Origin: Acinetobacter calcoaceticus ANC 3811
Lineage (GTDB): Bacteria > Pseudomonadota > Gammaproteobacteria > Pseudomonadales > Moraxellaceae
Direction of reading: 5' to 3'
DNA length: 64,000 nt
Assembly (NCBI RefSeq): GCF_000399665.1
Contig: NZ_KB976986.1
Coordinates: forward strand, 2,439,261-2,503,260
Positions 56,506-64,000 of the stretch are shown here, piece after piece. The notes under the pieces were generated by a model. That model was given only the letters and a program-made list of their open reading frames with translations, was not told the origin of the DNA and did not search any database. The position numbers and the translations under genes were made by a program. The stretch's first letter is position 1, and every line of letters begins with the position of its first letter.

Positions 56506-58203
56506 ATGATGTTGGCTGACCCAAGCAAAAAATACCGCCGTATGTACCAACGAGTGGATTTACCAGATCGTCAATGGCCAAATAACGAAATTACAAAAGC
56601 GCCAATCTGGATGAGCACCGACTTACGTGACGGCAACCAAGCAATTTTTGAACCAATGGACATGGAACAAAAATTCAAAATGTTCAAAATGCTTGTAAAA
56701 ATCGGTTTCAAACATATTGAAATCGGCTTCCCTTCTGCATCTCAAATCGACTTCGATTTTACGCGCTTGTTGATTGAAGAAAATCATATTCCCGATGACG
56801 TATATATTGAAGTTTTGGTTCAAGCACGTGACCACTTAATTGAACGTACTTTTGAATCTTTAGCAGGTGCTAAACGTGCAATTGTGCATATTTATAACTC
56901 TAACTCTCCAACCTTCCGTCAAAAGGTGTTGAATGTAGATGCTAATGGTGCAAAACAGTTAGCAATTAATGCTGCTCAAAAAGTTAAAGAATATGCAGCG
57001 CAATATCCTCAAACTGACTGGATTTTCCAATACAGCCCAGAGTGTTTCTCTGCAACTGAATTAGAAGTCGCTAAAGATGTCTGTGATGCCGTCACAGAAA
57101 TTTGGGATGCTCGTCCTGAACATAAAGTGATTTTAAACTTACCAGCGACTGTAGAAGTTTCTACACCAAATGTTTATGCAGACCAAATTGAATGGATGCA
57201 TCGTAATTTGGCACGTCGTGATGGTGTGATCATTTCTGTTCACTGTCACAATGACCGTGGCTGTGGTATTGCTGCATCAGAACTTGCCATTATGGCGGGC
57301 GCTGACCGTGTTGAAGGTTGTGTGTTCGGTAATGGTGAACGTACAGGTAACGTTGACGTTGCAGCTATTGCGTTGAACATGTACACGCAAGGCGTAGCGC
57401 CAGAGTTAGATTTCTCTAACATTAATGACGTGATTGCAACGGTTGAAGAATGTACTGGTTTACCTGTACACCCTCGTCATCCATATGCAGGCGACTTGGT
57501 ATTTACTGCATTCTCTGGTTCACACCAGGATGCAATCAAAAAAGGCTTTGAGTACCAGAAAAACGAAGAAATCTGGGATATGCCTTACTTGCCAATCGAT
57601 CCGAAAGATTTGGGCCGCGACTATGACGCAGTTATTCGTGTAAATAGTCAGTCTGGTAAAGGTGGTATCGCTTACTTATTAGAAGCGAACTACAACGTTG
57701 TATTGCCTCGCCGTTTACAAATCGAATTCAGTCAGGTTGTTCAACAATATGCTGATGATAATGGTACAGAAATTAATGCAAAAGAAATCTGGACATTATT
57801 TAAAGATACTTACGTTGATGTGAAAAACCAGCATTACACAGTCAAAAACTACAGATTGTCTGATATTAATGGCACTCAAATTATCGAACTTGATGTTGAT
57901 GTCGAAGGTGAAATTCAACAACTTCGCGGTGAAGGTAACGGACCAATCTCTGCATTCTTAAATGCACTTCAATTACCGATTGACGTGTTGAACTATGAAG
58001 AACGTAGTATTAGTTCAGGTGCAAATGCGAAAGCATTAACCTTGATCGAACTTCAAGTCAAAGGTACAGGTAAAGGCACATTTGGTGCAGGTGTTCATGA
58101 CAATACAGTCACCTCATCAATTGAAGCAATTATTGCATGTACTAACCGTTTGATTGATCAAGGCGTTTTAAGTACAGATCAGGTGGTTGCCGCCGCTGTT
58201 TAA
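56506..58203 (+). CDS. leuA: 2-isopropylmalate synthase
   Basis: First committed enzyme of leucine biosynthesis, condensing acetyl-CoA and 2-ketoisovalerate. The 565 residues belong to the long LeuA2-type form: N-terminal TIM barrel with [13 protein letters not shown] and the metal-binding HCHNDRG, and a C-terminal leucine-sensing regulatory domain (about 440-560). The ATG at 56506 has AAGGAG seven bases before it; a second ATG follows directly. leuB, leuC and leuD are not adjacent. It stands as a single-gene unit between a leader-like region and a strong terminator. Confidence 0.96.
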   Translation: MMLADPSKKYRRMYQRVDLPDRQWPNNEITKAPIWMSTDLRDGNQAIFEPMDMEQKFKMFKMLVKIGFKHIEIGFPSASQIDFDFTRLLIEENHIPDDVYIEVLVQARDHLIERTFESLAGAKRAIVHIYNSNSPTFRQKVLNVDANGAKQLAINAAQKVKEYAAQYPQTDWIFQYSPECFSATELEVAKDVCDAVTEIWDARPEHKVILNLPATVEVSTPNVYADQIEWMHRNLARRDGVIISVHCHNDRGCGIAASELAIMAGADRVEGCVFGNGERTGNVDVAAIALNMYTQGVAPELDFSNINDVIATVEECTGLPVHPRHPYAGDLVFTAFSGSHQDAIKKGFEYQKNEEIWDMPYLPIDPKDLGRDYDAVIRVNSQSGKGGIAYLLEANYNVVLPRRLQIEFSQVVQQYADDNGTEINAKEIWTLFKDTYVDVKNQHYTVKNYRLSDINGTQIIELDVDVEGEIQQLRGEGNGPISAFLNALQLPIDVLNYEERSISSGANAKALTLIELQVKGTGKGTFGAGVHDNTVTSSIEAIIACTNRLIDQGVLSTDQVVAAAV

Positions 58204-58221
58204 TTTAAAAAAAAGACTTTG

Positions 58222-58254
58222 GAAAGGATACCTAGCTTGGTATCCTTTCTTTTT
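58222..58254 (+). terminator. Intrinsic terminator after leuA
   Basis: Perfect 11-base inverted repeat GAAAGGATACC / GGTATCCTTTC with a 6-base loop and a T-run, 18 bases after the leuA stop. It argues against any metX start upstream of it. Confidence 0.95.
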
Positions 58255-58287
58255 ATTCCTGAAAGATTTAAAAGGCGAAATGTTCCC

Positions 58288-59448
58288 GTGTCTTTTCCAG
58301 CTGATTCAGTGGGGTTAGTCACTCCGCAAAAGTTCCAATTTGAAGAACCATTACATCTTGAATGTGGTCGTGTTTTGCCACGTTTTGAATTAATGGTCGA
58401 AACTTACGGCACTTTAAATGCAGATAAATCAAATGCCATTTTAATCTGTCACGCTCTTTCCGGACATCATCACGCAGCGGGTTATCACCATGAAGATGAT
58501 AAAAAAGCTGGCTGGTGGGATGGCTGTATTGGCCCGGGTAAAGCAATCGACACGAATAAGTTCTTTGTAGTTTCACTCAATAATATTGGCGGATGTAGTG
58601 GCTCAACTGGCCCAACGTCACCAAACCCTGAAAATGATAATCGTCCTTATGGACCAGATTTCCCGTTAGTTACAGTACGTGACTGGGTCAAAACGCAAGC
58701 TATGCTTTCAGACCTTTTGGGTGTAGATGTATGGTATGCAGTTGTTGGTGGATCATTAGGGGGCATGCAAGCACTACAATGGTCAGTAGACTATCCTGAC
58801 CGCTTACAAAAGTGTGTGATTATTGCCAGCGCACCAAAGCTTTCAGCACAAAATATTGCATTTAACGAGGTTGCGCGTCAGTCGATCTTGTCTGATCCAG
58901 ACTTCCATCATGGTCGTTATTTAGAAAATGATAGCTACCCAAAACGTGGTCTGATTTTGGCTCGCATGGTCGGCCATATTACCTATCTTTCAGAAGAAGC
59001 CATGAAACAAAAATTTGGCCGTGATTTAAAATCTGGCAAATTTATGTACGGTTTCGATGTCGAGTTTCAGGTCGAAAGTTATTTACGTTATCAAGGCGAA
59101 CAGTTTAGCCGTAACTTTGATGCCAATACGTATCTCATCATGACCAAAGCTTTGGATTATTTTGATCCATCACGTGAATATAATCATTCGTTAACAGAAG
59201 CGATGGGTAAAACCAAATGTCAGTTCCTGATTGTCTCTTTTACAACAGACTGGCGTTTTGCCCCTAGTCGCTCTCAAGAAATTGTAGATGCGCTTATTAC
59301 CAATCATAAGCCTGTAAGTTACCTTGATATTGATGCTGAGCAAGGTCATGACTCGTTCTTATTCCCGATTCCACTGTATGTCAAAACCATGCGCGCTTTC
59401 TTAGGCGGTGAAGAACATTTAAAATCGACATCACTGGAGGCAAGTTAA
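58288..59448 (+). CDS. metX: Homoserine O-acyltransferase MetX
   Basis: Alpha/beta-hydrolase-fold acyltransferase that activates homoserine for methionine synthesis. The 386 residues from the GTG at 58288 start [14 protein letters not shown]; the longer frame from the TTG at 58219 runs through the leuA terminator and was rejected. The catalytic Ser is in [12 protein letters not shown] and the His in EQGHDSFLF. MetX proteins of Acinetobacter are reported to use succinyl-CoA rather than acetyl-CoA, but the donor cannot be settled from this reading. The stop overlaps the metW start by one base. Confidence 0.94.
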   Translation: MSFPADSVGLVTPQKFQFEEPLHLECGRVLPRFELMVETYGTLNADKSNAILICHALSGHHHAAGYHHEDDKKAGWWDGCIGPGKAIDTNKFFVVSLNNIGGCSGSTGPTSPNPENDNRPYGPDFPLVTVRDWVKTQAMLSDLLGVDVWYAVVGGSLGGMQALQWSVDYPDRLQKCVIIASAPKLSAQNIAFNEVARQSILSDPDFHHGRYLENDSYPKRGLILARMVGHITYLSEEAMKQKFGRDLKSGKFMYGFDVEFQVESYLRYQGEQFSRNFDANTYLIMTKALDYFDPSREYNHSLTEAMGKTKCQFLIVSFTTDWRFAPSRSQEIVDALITNHKPVSYLDIDAEQGHDSFLFPIPLYVKTMRAFLGGEEHLKSTSLEAS

Positions 59449-60041
59449 TGCGTATTGATCAACAACTGGCAGAAAAGTGGATTAAACCCGGCTCAAGCGT
59501 ACTCGATTTAGGGTGTGGTGATGGTGAATTGCTCGCTCATATGAGCCAAAAGCATCAAATTCGTGCTTATGGTTTAGAAATTGATCAAGAAAAGATTGCA
59601 ATTGCCGTCAGTCGCGGGTTAAATATTATTCAACAAGATTTGAATCTCGGTTTGAGCCGTTTTGCTGACCAGTCTTTTGACTATGTGGTTATGGCACAGG
59701 CTTTGCAAGCCGTAGATGCACCGGATGTTTTATTAAGAGACATGGTGCGTGTGGGTAAACAGGCAATTATTACTTTTCCGAACTTTGCGCATTGGAAGAC
59801 TCGGTCTTTTCTTGCATTAAAAGGAATGATGCCTGTATCGGATGCTTTACCATATATGTGGTATAACACCCCCAATATTCATCTATGTACATTTAAAGAT
59901 TTCGAAGCACTCTGTGCTGAAAATCAGATACAAATTATTAATCGACTCGCCGTCAATGGAAATCAGCAGGGAAGCCTGTTAAGCAAACATGTTCCTAATT
60001 TGTTTGGTGAAGTCGCTATTTATCGAGTGAGTGCACTATGA
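59448..60041 (+). CDS. metW: MetW-family methyltransferase-like protein
   Basis: SAM-binding Rossmann protein of 197 residues with the glycine-rich motif VLDLGCGDGELL near 18-29. MetW is regularly encoded next to metX and is thought to stimulate or partner MetX; its methyl-transfer activity, if any, is unclear. The ATG overlaps the metX stop (TAATG) and its own stop overlaps the Sel1 gene by four bases, so all three are translated from one message. Confidence 0.92.
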   Translation: MRIDQQLAEKWIKPGSSVLDLGCGDGELLAHMSQKHQIRAYGLEIDQEKIAIAVSRGLNIIQQDLNLGLSRFADQSFDYVVMAQALQAVDAPDVLLRDMVRVGKQAIITFPNFAHWKTRSFLALKGMMPVSDALPYMWYNTPNIHLCTFKDFEALCAENQIQIINRLAVNGNQQGSLLSKHVPNLFGEVAIYRVSAL

Positions 60042-60625
60042 AAAAGACATTATTTAGCACACTATTTGCAGGACTGCTAAGTATGCAGGCTCATGCAGAT
60101 TATATCGCCCAGCCACAATCGGTTGCGAGTCAGGCTGCACGCTTTTCAACAATGGGGGTTAATGACCTTCAGAAAGCTGCAAAAGCTGGTCAAGCAGGCG
60201 CGCAATTTTACCTTGGTACACACTACCAATATGGTAAAGATGTAGAAAAAGATGAGAAACAAGCTTTCACATGGTTTAAAGCAGCAGCTGATCAAGGTTT
60301 ATCACCAGCTCAATTAAACGTAGGCCGTATGTACGCCGACGGTATTGGTGTTAGAAAAGATGAGTCTATGGCTCGTAAATACTTTGAAAAAGCAGCAAGC
60401 AATGGTGATAACCGTGCAAGCTATAACCTCGCGATGATGGAAGAGCAAAAGAAAAACTACGTTGGTGCTTACCAGTGGTATGAGCTTTCAACTCGTGATG
60501 GCATGCTCGACAATAAAGTGATTAGCCTATCAGAAGGTAAGAAAACTGCTCTAGCAGCGAACTTAACTCAAGAACAAATCCGTACCGCACGTGACCGTGC
60601 AGACAAATGGATTCAAGCACAATAA
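60038..60625 (+). CDS. Exported Sel1-repeat protein
   Basis: Periplasmic protein of 195 residues with a signal peptide (cleavage near AHA-D) and two to three Sel1 repeats, visible as GAQFYLGTHYQYGKDVEKDEKQA, then PAQLNVGRMYADGIGVRKDE and RASYNLAMMEEQKKN, each with the alanine and glycine pattern. Such proteins act as protein-binding scaffolds. It is the third gene of the metX-metW message (four-base overlap), which gives no obvious functional link. The role is unknown. Confidence 0.85.
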   Translation: MKKTLFSTLFAGLLSMQAHADYIAQPQSVASQAARFSTMGVNDLQKAAKAGQAGAQFYLGTHYQYGKDVEKDEKQAFTWFKAAADQGLSPAQLNVGRMYADGIGVRKDESMARKYFEKAASNGDNRASYNLAMMEEQKKNYVGAYQWYELSTRDGMLDNKVISLSEGKKTALAANLTQEQIRTARDRADKWIQAQ

Positions 60626-60656
60626 TAACGGTTCATCCGTAAAAAAACTTACTCGA

Positions 60657-60693
60657 CTAAAGCCACCTTGTATGCTCTACAAGGTGGCTTTAG
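60657..60693 (+). terminator. Probable terminator after the Sel1 gene
   Basis: Perfect 16-base inverted repeat CTAAAGCCACCTTGTA / TACAAGGTGGCTTTAG with a 5-base loop, 31 bases past the stop. The T-run after it is poor, but the stem is very strong. Confidence 0.8.
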
Positions 60694-60799
60694 TTTAGGT
60701 TATTCCATTTTATATTCTATTTGTTTCCCTCTATATCCCCTCTTAAAAAACACGTAACATAACTCACGTTCGATATTAGCTATAAAGTTTGGTTTTATT

Positions 60800-61426
60800 A
60801 TGTCTACCCCACATTGGTTTGATCAGGGCAGTTTAGTTCTTGCCAGCAATAACAAAGGTAAAGTCGCTGAGTTTGAAAAACTTTTTGAACAGCTTAAGTT
60901 ACCTGTAGAAATTATTCCTCAAGGTCGCCTTAATATTCCCGATGCAATTGAAGATGGCTTAAGCTTTATTGAAAATGCCATTATTAAAGCTCGTCATGCC
61001 TCTCAAATTTCAGGTAAACCTGCTATGGCTGATGACTCAGGCATTTGTGTTCCTGCCTTAGGCGGCGCACCTGGTATTTATTCAGCACGCTATGCTGGAG
61101 AACACGGTGACGATGCAGCGAACAATGCCAAATTATTAAATGATCTTTTACCATTTCGTAAAAATGGTGAAGTGATTGAAGGCATGTTTGTGTGTGTGCT
61201 TGCTTTAGTAACCCATGCTGAAGACCCTTTACCACAGATTTTCCAAGGCATCTGGCACGGCGAAATTTTAGAAGCTGCACGTGGTGAAAATGGCTTTGGT
61301 TATGACCCACTGTTCTGGTTGCCTGAGTTACAAGTTTCTAGCGCTGAACTGTCTAAAGAAGACAAGAATAAGATTAGTCATCGCGGGCAAGCGATGCAGT
61401 TATTTAGAGAGAGCTTGCAGAAGTAA
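60800..61426 (+). CDS. rdgB: XTP/dITP diphosphatase RdgB (Ham1 family)
   Basis: Housecleaning pyrophosphatase that removes dITP, XTP and related nucleotides. The 208 residues contain the family signatures ASNNKGKVAEFEKLF near the start, MADDSGICVPALGGAPGIYSAR with the metal-binding acidic residues, FGYDPLFW, and the C-terminal SHRGQAMQLF. The length is standard. It is a single gene after a 174-base gap that contains the Sel1 terminator. rdgB-type genes often sit beside metW/hemW, so the context fits. Confidence 0.96.
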   Translation: MSTPHWFDQGSLVLASNNKGKVAEFEKLFEQLKLPVEIIPQGRLNIPDAIEDGLSFIENAIIKARHASQISGKPAMADDSGICVPALGGAPGIYSARYAGEHGDDAANNAKLLNDLLPFRKNGEVIEGMFVCVLALVTHAEDPLPQIFQGIWHGEILEAARGENGFGYDPLFWLPELQVSSAELSKEDKNKISHRGQAMQLFRESLQK

Positions 61427-61476
61427 AACTTTATATCGGTTTTAGTTTAATGTTAAAGCCATTTGCTATCGTGCTA

Positions 61477-61598
61477 GGCGACATGGATGTCGCCCGTCAC
61501 TGCCTTGCGCTGATTCCCAAAGCAGTGCTTCGGGAATCGCTCAGGATGTGTCGTCAGTTCGACAAATGGTTTTGTTACTTTTGACGAAACAAAAGTAA
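61477..61598. repeat. Compact element of three hairpins, possibly an interspersed repeat
   Basis: Within 122 bases lie three inverted repeats: GGCGACAT-GG-ATGTCGCC (61477-61494), a longer stem-loop with arms GATTCCC..GGGAATC and an inner AAGC/GCTT (61512-61538), and TTACTTTTG-loop-CAAAAGTAA (61575-61598). The G+C content of the first part is well above the flanks. The layout suggests an interspersed repeat of the Acinetobacter chromosome or a structured RNA; I recall similar tails elsewhere but cannot search here. Confidence 0.55.
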
Positions 61599-61667
61599 AG
61601 TATTGCTTACATCCACAAAATAAGCATATAACCACTCTTCTAAGGCCGTCTGATCTAATCATCTTAC

Positions 61668-62543
61668 TTAGAAATAAAGATGCAAAAACACTGCATAAAT
61701 CGCAATACACACACAACTCACAATCGTCCCTGAGGCGATATAAGCCGCAGATCTTCCTGTTCCTTGGTAATGTGTTTCTAACGCTACAATATTGGCTGCT
61801 GGTGGCAGACAAAACATTAAAAACATGACTCCAATGTGCTGACTTATATTTGGAATTGGTAGAAATCTATACGTTAGTCCACAAAGAATAAGTCCACACA
61901 CCACTTTAAATGTTTGAGCTTTGGTACTGTAAATTAAGTCTTTGGCATAAACTCGGGTACGGCGTAGCCACATTCCGAGCACACACATCCCAGCAAAAGT
62001 CATTACAAATTTAGCTACCTCATAAATCCAATGTATAGCTGGATGTTCAATATGTTGAGCACCTAAAAGTCTGAGGACAAGCGCACAGAATATCGAGATA
62101 CAAGGTGGAGAGCTTAAAACCTTTTTTAATATGTTGAGCTTGCTTTGCGGTGCCGTCGTTACAGCAGTTACGGCCCATGCATTTCCAAAAATCGAAACAC
62201 CAATATATAGCGCCACTATCGGAGCAGTAGCTTTAGGACCAAATAATGCCATGGCAAAAGGAAAGCCTAGCCATCCCATGTTGGTATAGCTCACACAAAG
62301 CGCTAATAACCTGTCTTTAAATAACGCTAAATAAGCAAAGAACAGAAGAAATGCAGAACCGAAGCTAAAGAGCATTAAACTCAAACTACCCGGTTGATAA
62401 AATACCATGTTGTAAATAATAACAACTGGAATAAGCAAGCGTGCAAGCCATGCTGAAAGGATAGGTTTTAAAGTTTCTGAAATAGAAGTCTGGGCAAGCA
62501 GAAGTCCGACAATAAAAGCAAATATTGGGAGCAATAATGCCAC
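61668..62543 (-). CDS. AEC-family (auxin efflux carrier-like) permease
   Basis: Inner-membrane transporter of 291 residues with about ten hydrophobic helices in two five-helix halves, like other AEC/YfdV/MdcF-type permeases. Substrates of this family include organic acids such as malonate and malate, but nothing in the sequence decides it. The start codon is GTG at 62543 with AAGGA six bases before it. It is convergent with rdgB and divergent from tatA, with no operon partner. Confidence 0.88.
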   Translation of the reverse strand: MALLLPIFAFIVGLLLAQTSISETLKPILSAWLARLLIPVVIIYNMVFYQPGSLSLMLFSFGSAFLLFFAYLALFKDRLLALCVSYTNMGWLGFPFAMALFGPKATAPIVALYIGVSIFGNAWAVTAVTTAPQSKLNILKKVLSSPPCISIFCALVLRLLGAQHIEHPAIHWIYEVAKFVMTFAGMCVLGMWLRRTRVYAKDLIYSTKAQTFKVVCGLILCGLTYRFLPIPNISQHIGVMFLMFCLPPAANIVALETHYQGTGRSAAYIASGTIVSCVCIAIYAVFLHLYF

Positions 62544-62741
62544 GTTTTATCCTTTCACCCATCAAAATCAGTTTGTTATGCTACACCTTTTCAAAATGAA
62601 ATGTACTCTCCTTTTCAAGTAATTTAAGCATCTCTTTTCCCGCTATATCTAAAATAAAAAATCAAATACAGCCTTTATAGAACTACCTTTTTAGATTTTG
62701 ACTGATGGCTATTGTCTTAAAAATGACATATAAATGTCACA

Positions 62742-63014
<273 letters not shown>

Positions 63015-63026
63015 AGGTTTTCCACC

Positions 63027-63461
63027 ATGCTTGATGTAGGAATGACAGAGCTGCTCTGTTTTGCAATTATTGCAATTTTAGTTTTAGGCCCAGACAAACT
63101 TCCAGAAGCCGCACGCTTTGCTGGTCGCTGGTATGTTCGCCTAAAACGTTATATTACCAATTTGCAAAATGAGATTGATCAAGAGTTGCGTCTTTCTGAA
63201 TTTCGAAAAGAAATGCAAGAAGAACTCAACCGCATTGAAGCACTAGAACGCAAAGTACAACAACAACTTGAAGAAATACAAAAACAGACTACTTCAGACA
63301 ATTCAGAAAAAACTGAGGTAGCTGAAACTATATCTGAGTCGACGATGTACTCCCCTGTATCGGGTCATTATGAAGTGCCCTTTCTTGCCAAATTTACACC
63401 TTTGGCATCTCCAAGCGACACTTTAGAAACACCTCCCGTTAAATTGAAGATTGCCGTATGA
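63027..63461 (+). CDS. tatB: Twin-arginine translocase subunit TatB
   Basis: Substrate-receptor component that works with TatC. The 144 residues have an N-terminal membrane helix (about 7-20), the LGPDKLPEAARFAG hinge typical of TatB, then a long charged coiled-coil-like helix rich in Glu, Gln and Lys (about 45-95) and a loose C-terminal tail. The stop overlaps the tatC start by four bases (ATGA). The tail is less conserved among relatives. Confidence 0.95.
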   Translation: MLDVGMTELLCFAIIAILVLGPDKLPEAARFAGRWYVRLKRYITNLQNEIDQELRLSEFRKEMQEELNRIEALERKVQQQLEEIQKQTTSDNSEKTEVAETISESTMYSPVSGHYEVPFLAKFTPLASPSDTLETPPVKLKIAV

Positions 63462-64000
63462 ACCAACTGCCTTCAACGACTGTAAATACGCAAGAAAATT
63501 TAGACCAAATGCCAATCATGAATCATTTGGTCGTTTTAAGACGTCATTTATTTAGAATTGTCGGGGTAACATTATTTTTATTCTTTTGCTTATTACCCTT
63601 TCGAAATAATACTTACCAATTATTATCGGAACCTTTAAGGCTGCAACTTCCTGCATCATCTTCAATGATTGCAACAGATGTAACTGCAACCTTTATGGCG
63701 CCTTTTAAGCTCAATTTATTTGTCGCGCTTGTGCTGGCAATGCCATTTATTCTTTATGAAATCTGGACTTTTGTCCGCCCTGCGTTATATCAAAAAGAAC
63801 GTCATTTAGCACTGCCATTACTCATCGGTAGTATTGTTTTGTTCTATGCCGGAGTTGCTTTTGCATACTACATTACACTTCCTGCAATTTTACATTTCTT
63901 TATTAGTGTATCGCCTGAAACTGTTGCACCTATGACGGATATTAATAGCTATCTAAGCTTTTGCTTAAAGCTGTTTTTAGTTTTTGGTATCACTTTTGAA
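63458..64000 (+). CDS. tatC: Twin-arginine translocase subunit TatC (5' part, cut by window edge)
   Basis: Core membrane component that binds twin-arginine signal peptides. 181 codons are present, starting MNQLPSTTVNTQENLDQMP with a longer polar lead than usual, then the MNHLVVLRRHLFRIVG segment (the family has HLxELRxR), the FMAPFKLNLFVALVLAMPF periplasmic-loop and helix region, and the FVRPALYQKERHLALP motif. The 3' part with the last two helices lies beyond the window. Operon partners tatA and tatB precede it directly. Confidence 0.95.
   Translation, partial: MNQLPSTTVNTQENLDQMPIMNHLVVLRRHLFRIVGVTLFLFFCLLPFRNNTYQLLSEPLRLQLPASSSMIATDVTATFMAPFKLNLFVALVLAMPFILYEIWTFVRPALYQKERHLALPLLIGSIVLFYAGVAFAYYITLPAILHFFISVSPETVAPMTDINSYLSFCLKLFLVFGITFE

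Noticed and set aside
58219-58287. Longer metX with a TTG start
   Set aside because: The extra codons run through the perfect leuA terminator hairpin and have no homologous look; the GTG at 58288 gives the usual MetX N-terminus.
61474-61812. 112-codon open frame on the minus strand across the hairpin element
   Set aside because: It overlaps the 3' part of the AEC permease in another frame, is Cys-rich without pattern, and reads through inverted repeats; it looks like chance.

Overview
The window looks like a chromosomal segment of a low-G+C gammaproteobacterium, almost certainly Acinetobacter (A. baumannii complex or a close relative). The evidence is the protein sequences, AT-rich spacers, the trigger factor-clpP-clpX block, piuA-piuC, an Entner-Doudoroff/gluconate block, and a complete aryl polyene-type cluster of the kind carried by Acinetobacter. 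No rRNA, tRNA, insertion sequence, prophage or CRISPR array was recognised. All assignments come from reading the sequence; no database search was run.

Region 1 (1-15970, all minus strand) is an aryl polyene (APE) biosynthesis cluster, cut at the left edge. Starting from a promoter near 15950 it encodes a truncated ketosynthase-like protein, a lysophospholipid-type acyltransferase, two acyl carrier proteins, a membrane protein, an acyl-activating ligase fused to a dehydratase, a glycosyltransferase, an LpxL-like acyltransferase, an aromatic ammonia-lyase, a thioesterase, a LolA-like carrier, an MMPL/RND exporter, a flavin halogenase-like oxidoreductase, a lipoprotein, and then a ketosynthase, dehydratase, ketoreductase and second ketosynthase. 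Many genes overlap by 1-4 bases. The parts suggest the following path: the lyase makes an aromatic acrylate, the ligase loads it on an ACP, the KS/KR/DH set extends and desaturates it, and the acyltransferases and exporter anchor it in the envelope.

Region 2 (16000-25700, minus) is the conserved block iscX-ndk-rlmN-pilF-rodZ-ispG-hisS-yfgM-bamB-der, in the same order as in Pseudomonas but without the isc operon next to iscX. Region 3 (25764-35022) holds a glycosyltransferase/PAP2 pair, the Prc protease, nagZ with a methyltransferase, an RhlA-like hydrolase fused to a PilZ-like domain, and proA.

Region 4 (35138-45715) is central carbon metabolism: a GapN-type aldehyde dehydrogenase, gntK, gntT, eda and edd on the minus strand, then a 760-base AT-rich spacer, then ackA-pta. 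Region 5 (45884-52640) has fumA, two small exported proteins of unknown function, and tig-clpP-clpX. Region 6 (52900-64000) has a probable iron-regulated piuA-piuC pair, leuA with a candidate leader peptide and palindromic repeats, metX-metW with a Sel1 protein, rdgB, a structured repeat-like element, an AEC permease, and tatABC, with tatC cut by the right edge.

The observations most worth following are the RhlA-PilZ fusion, the halogenase fingerprint and the unusual Phe-His selectivity pair in the APE cluster, the leuA leader with its twin palindromes, the Glu-to-Gly change at the ALDH general-base position, and the triple-hairpin element after rdgB.
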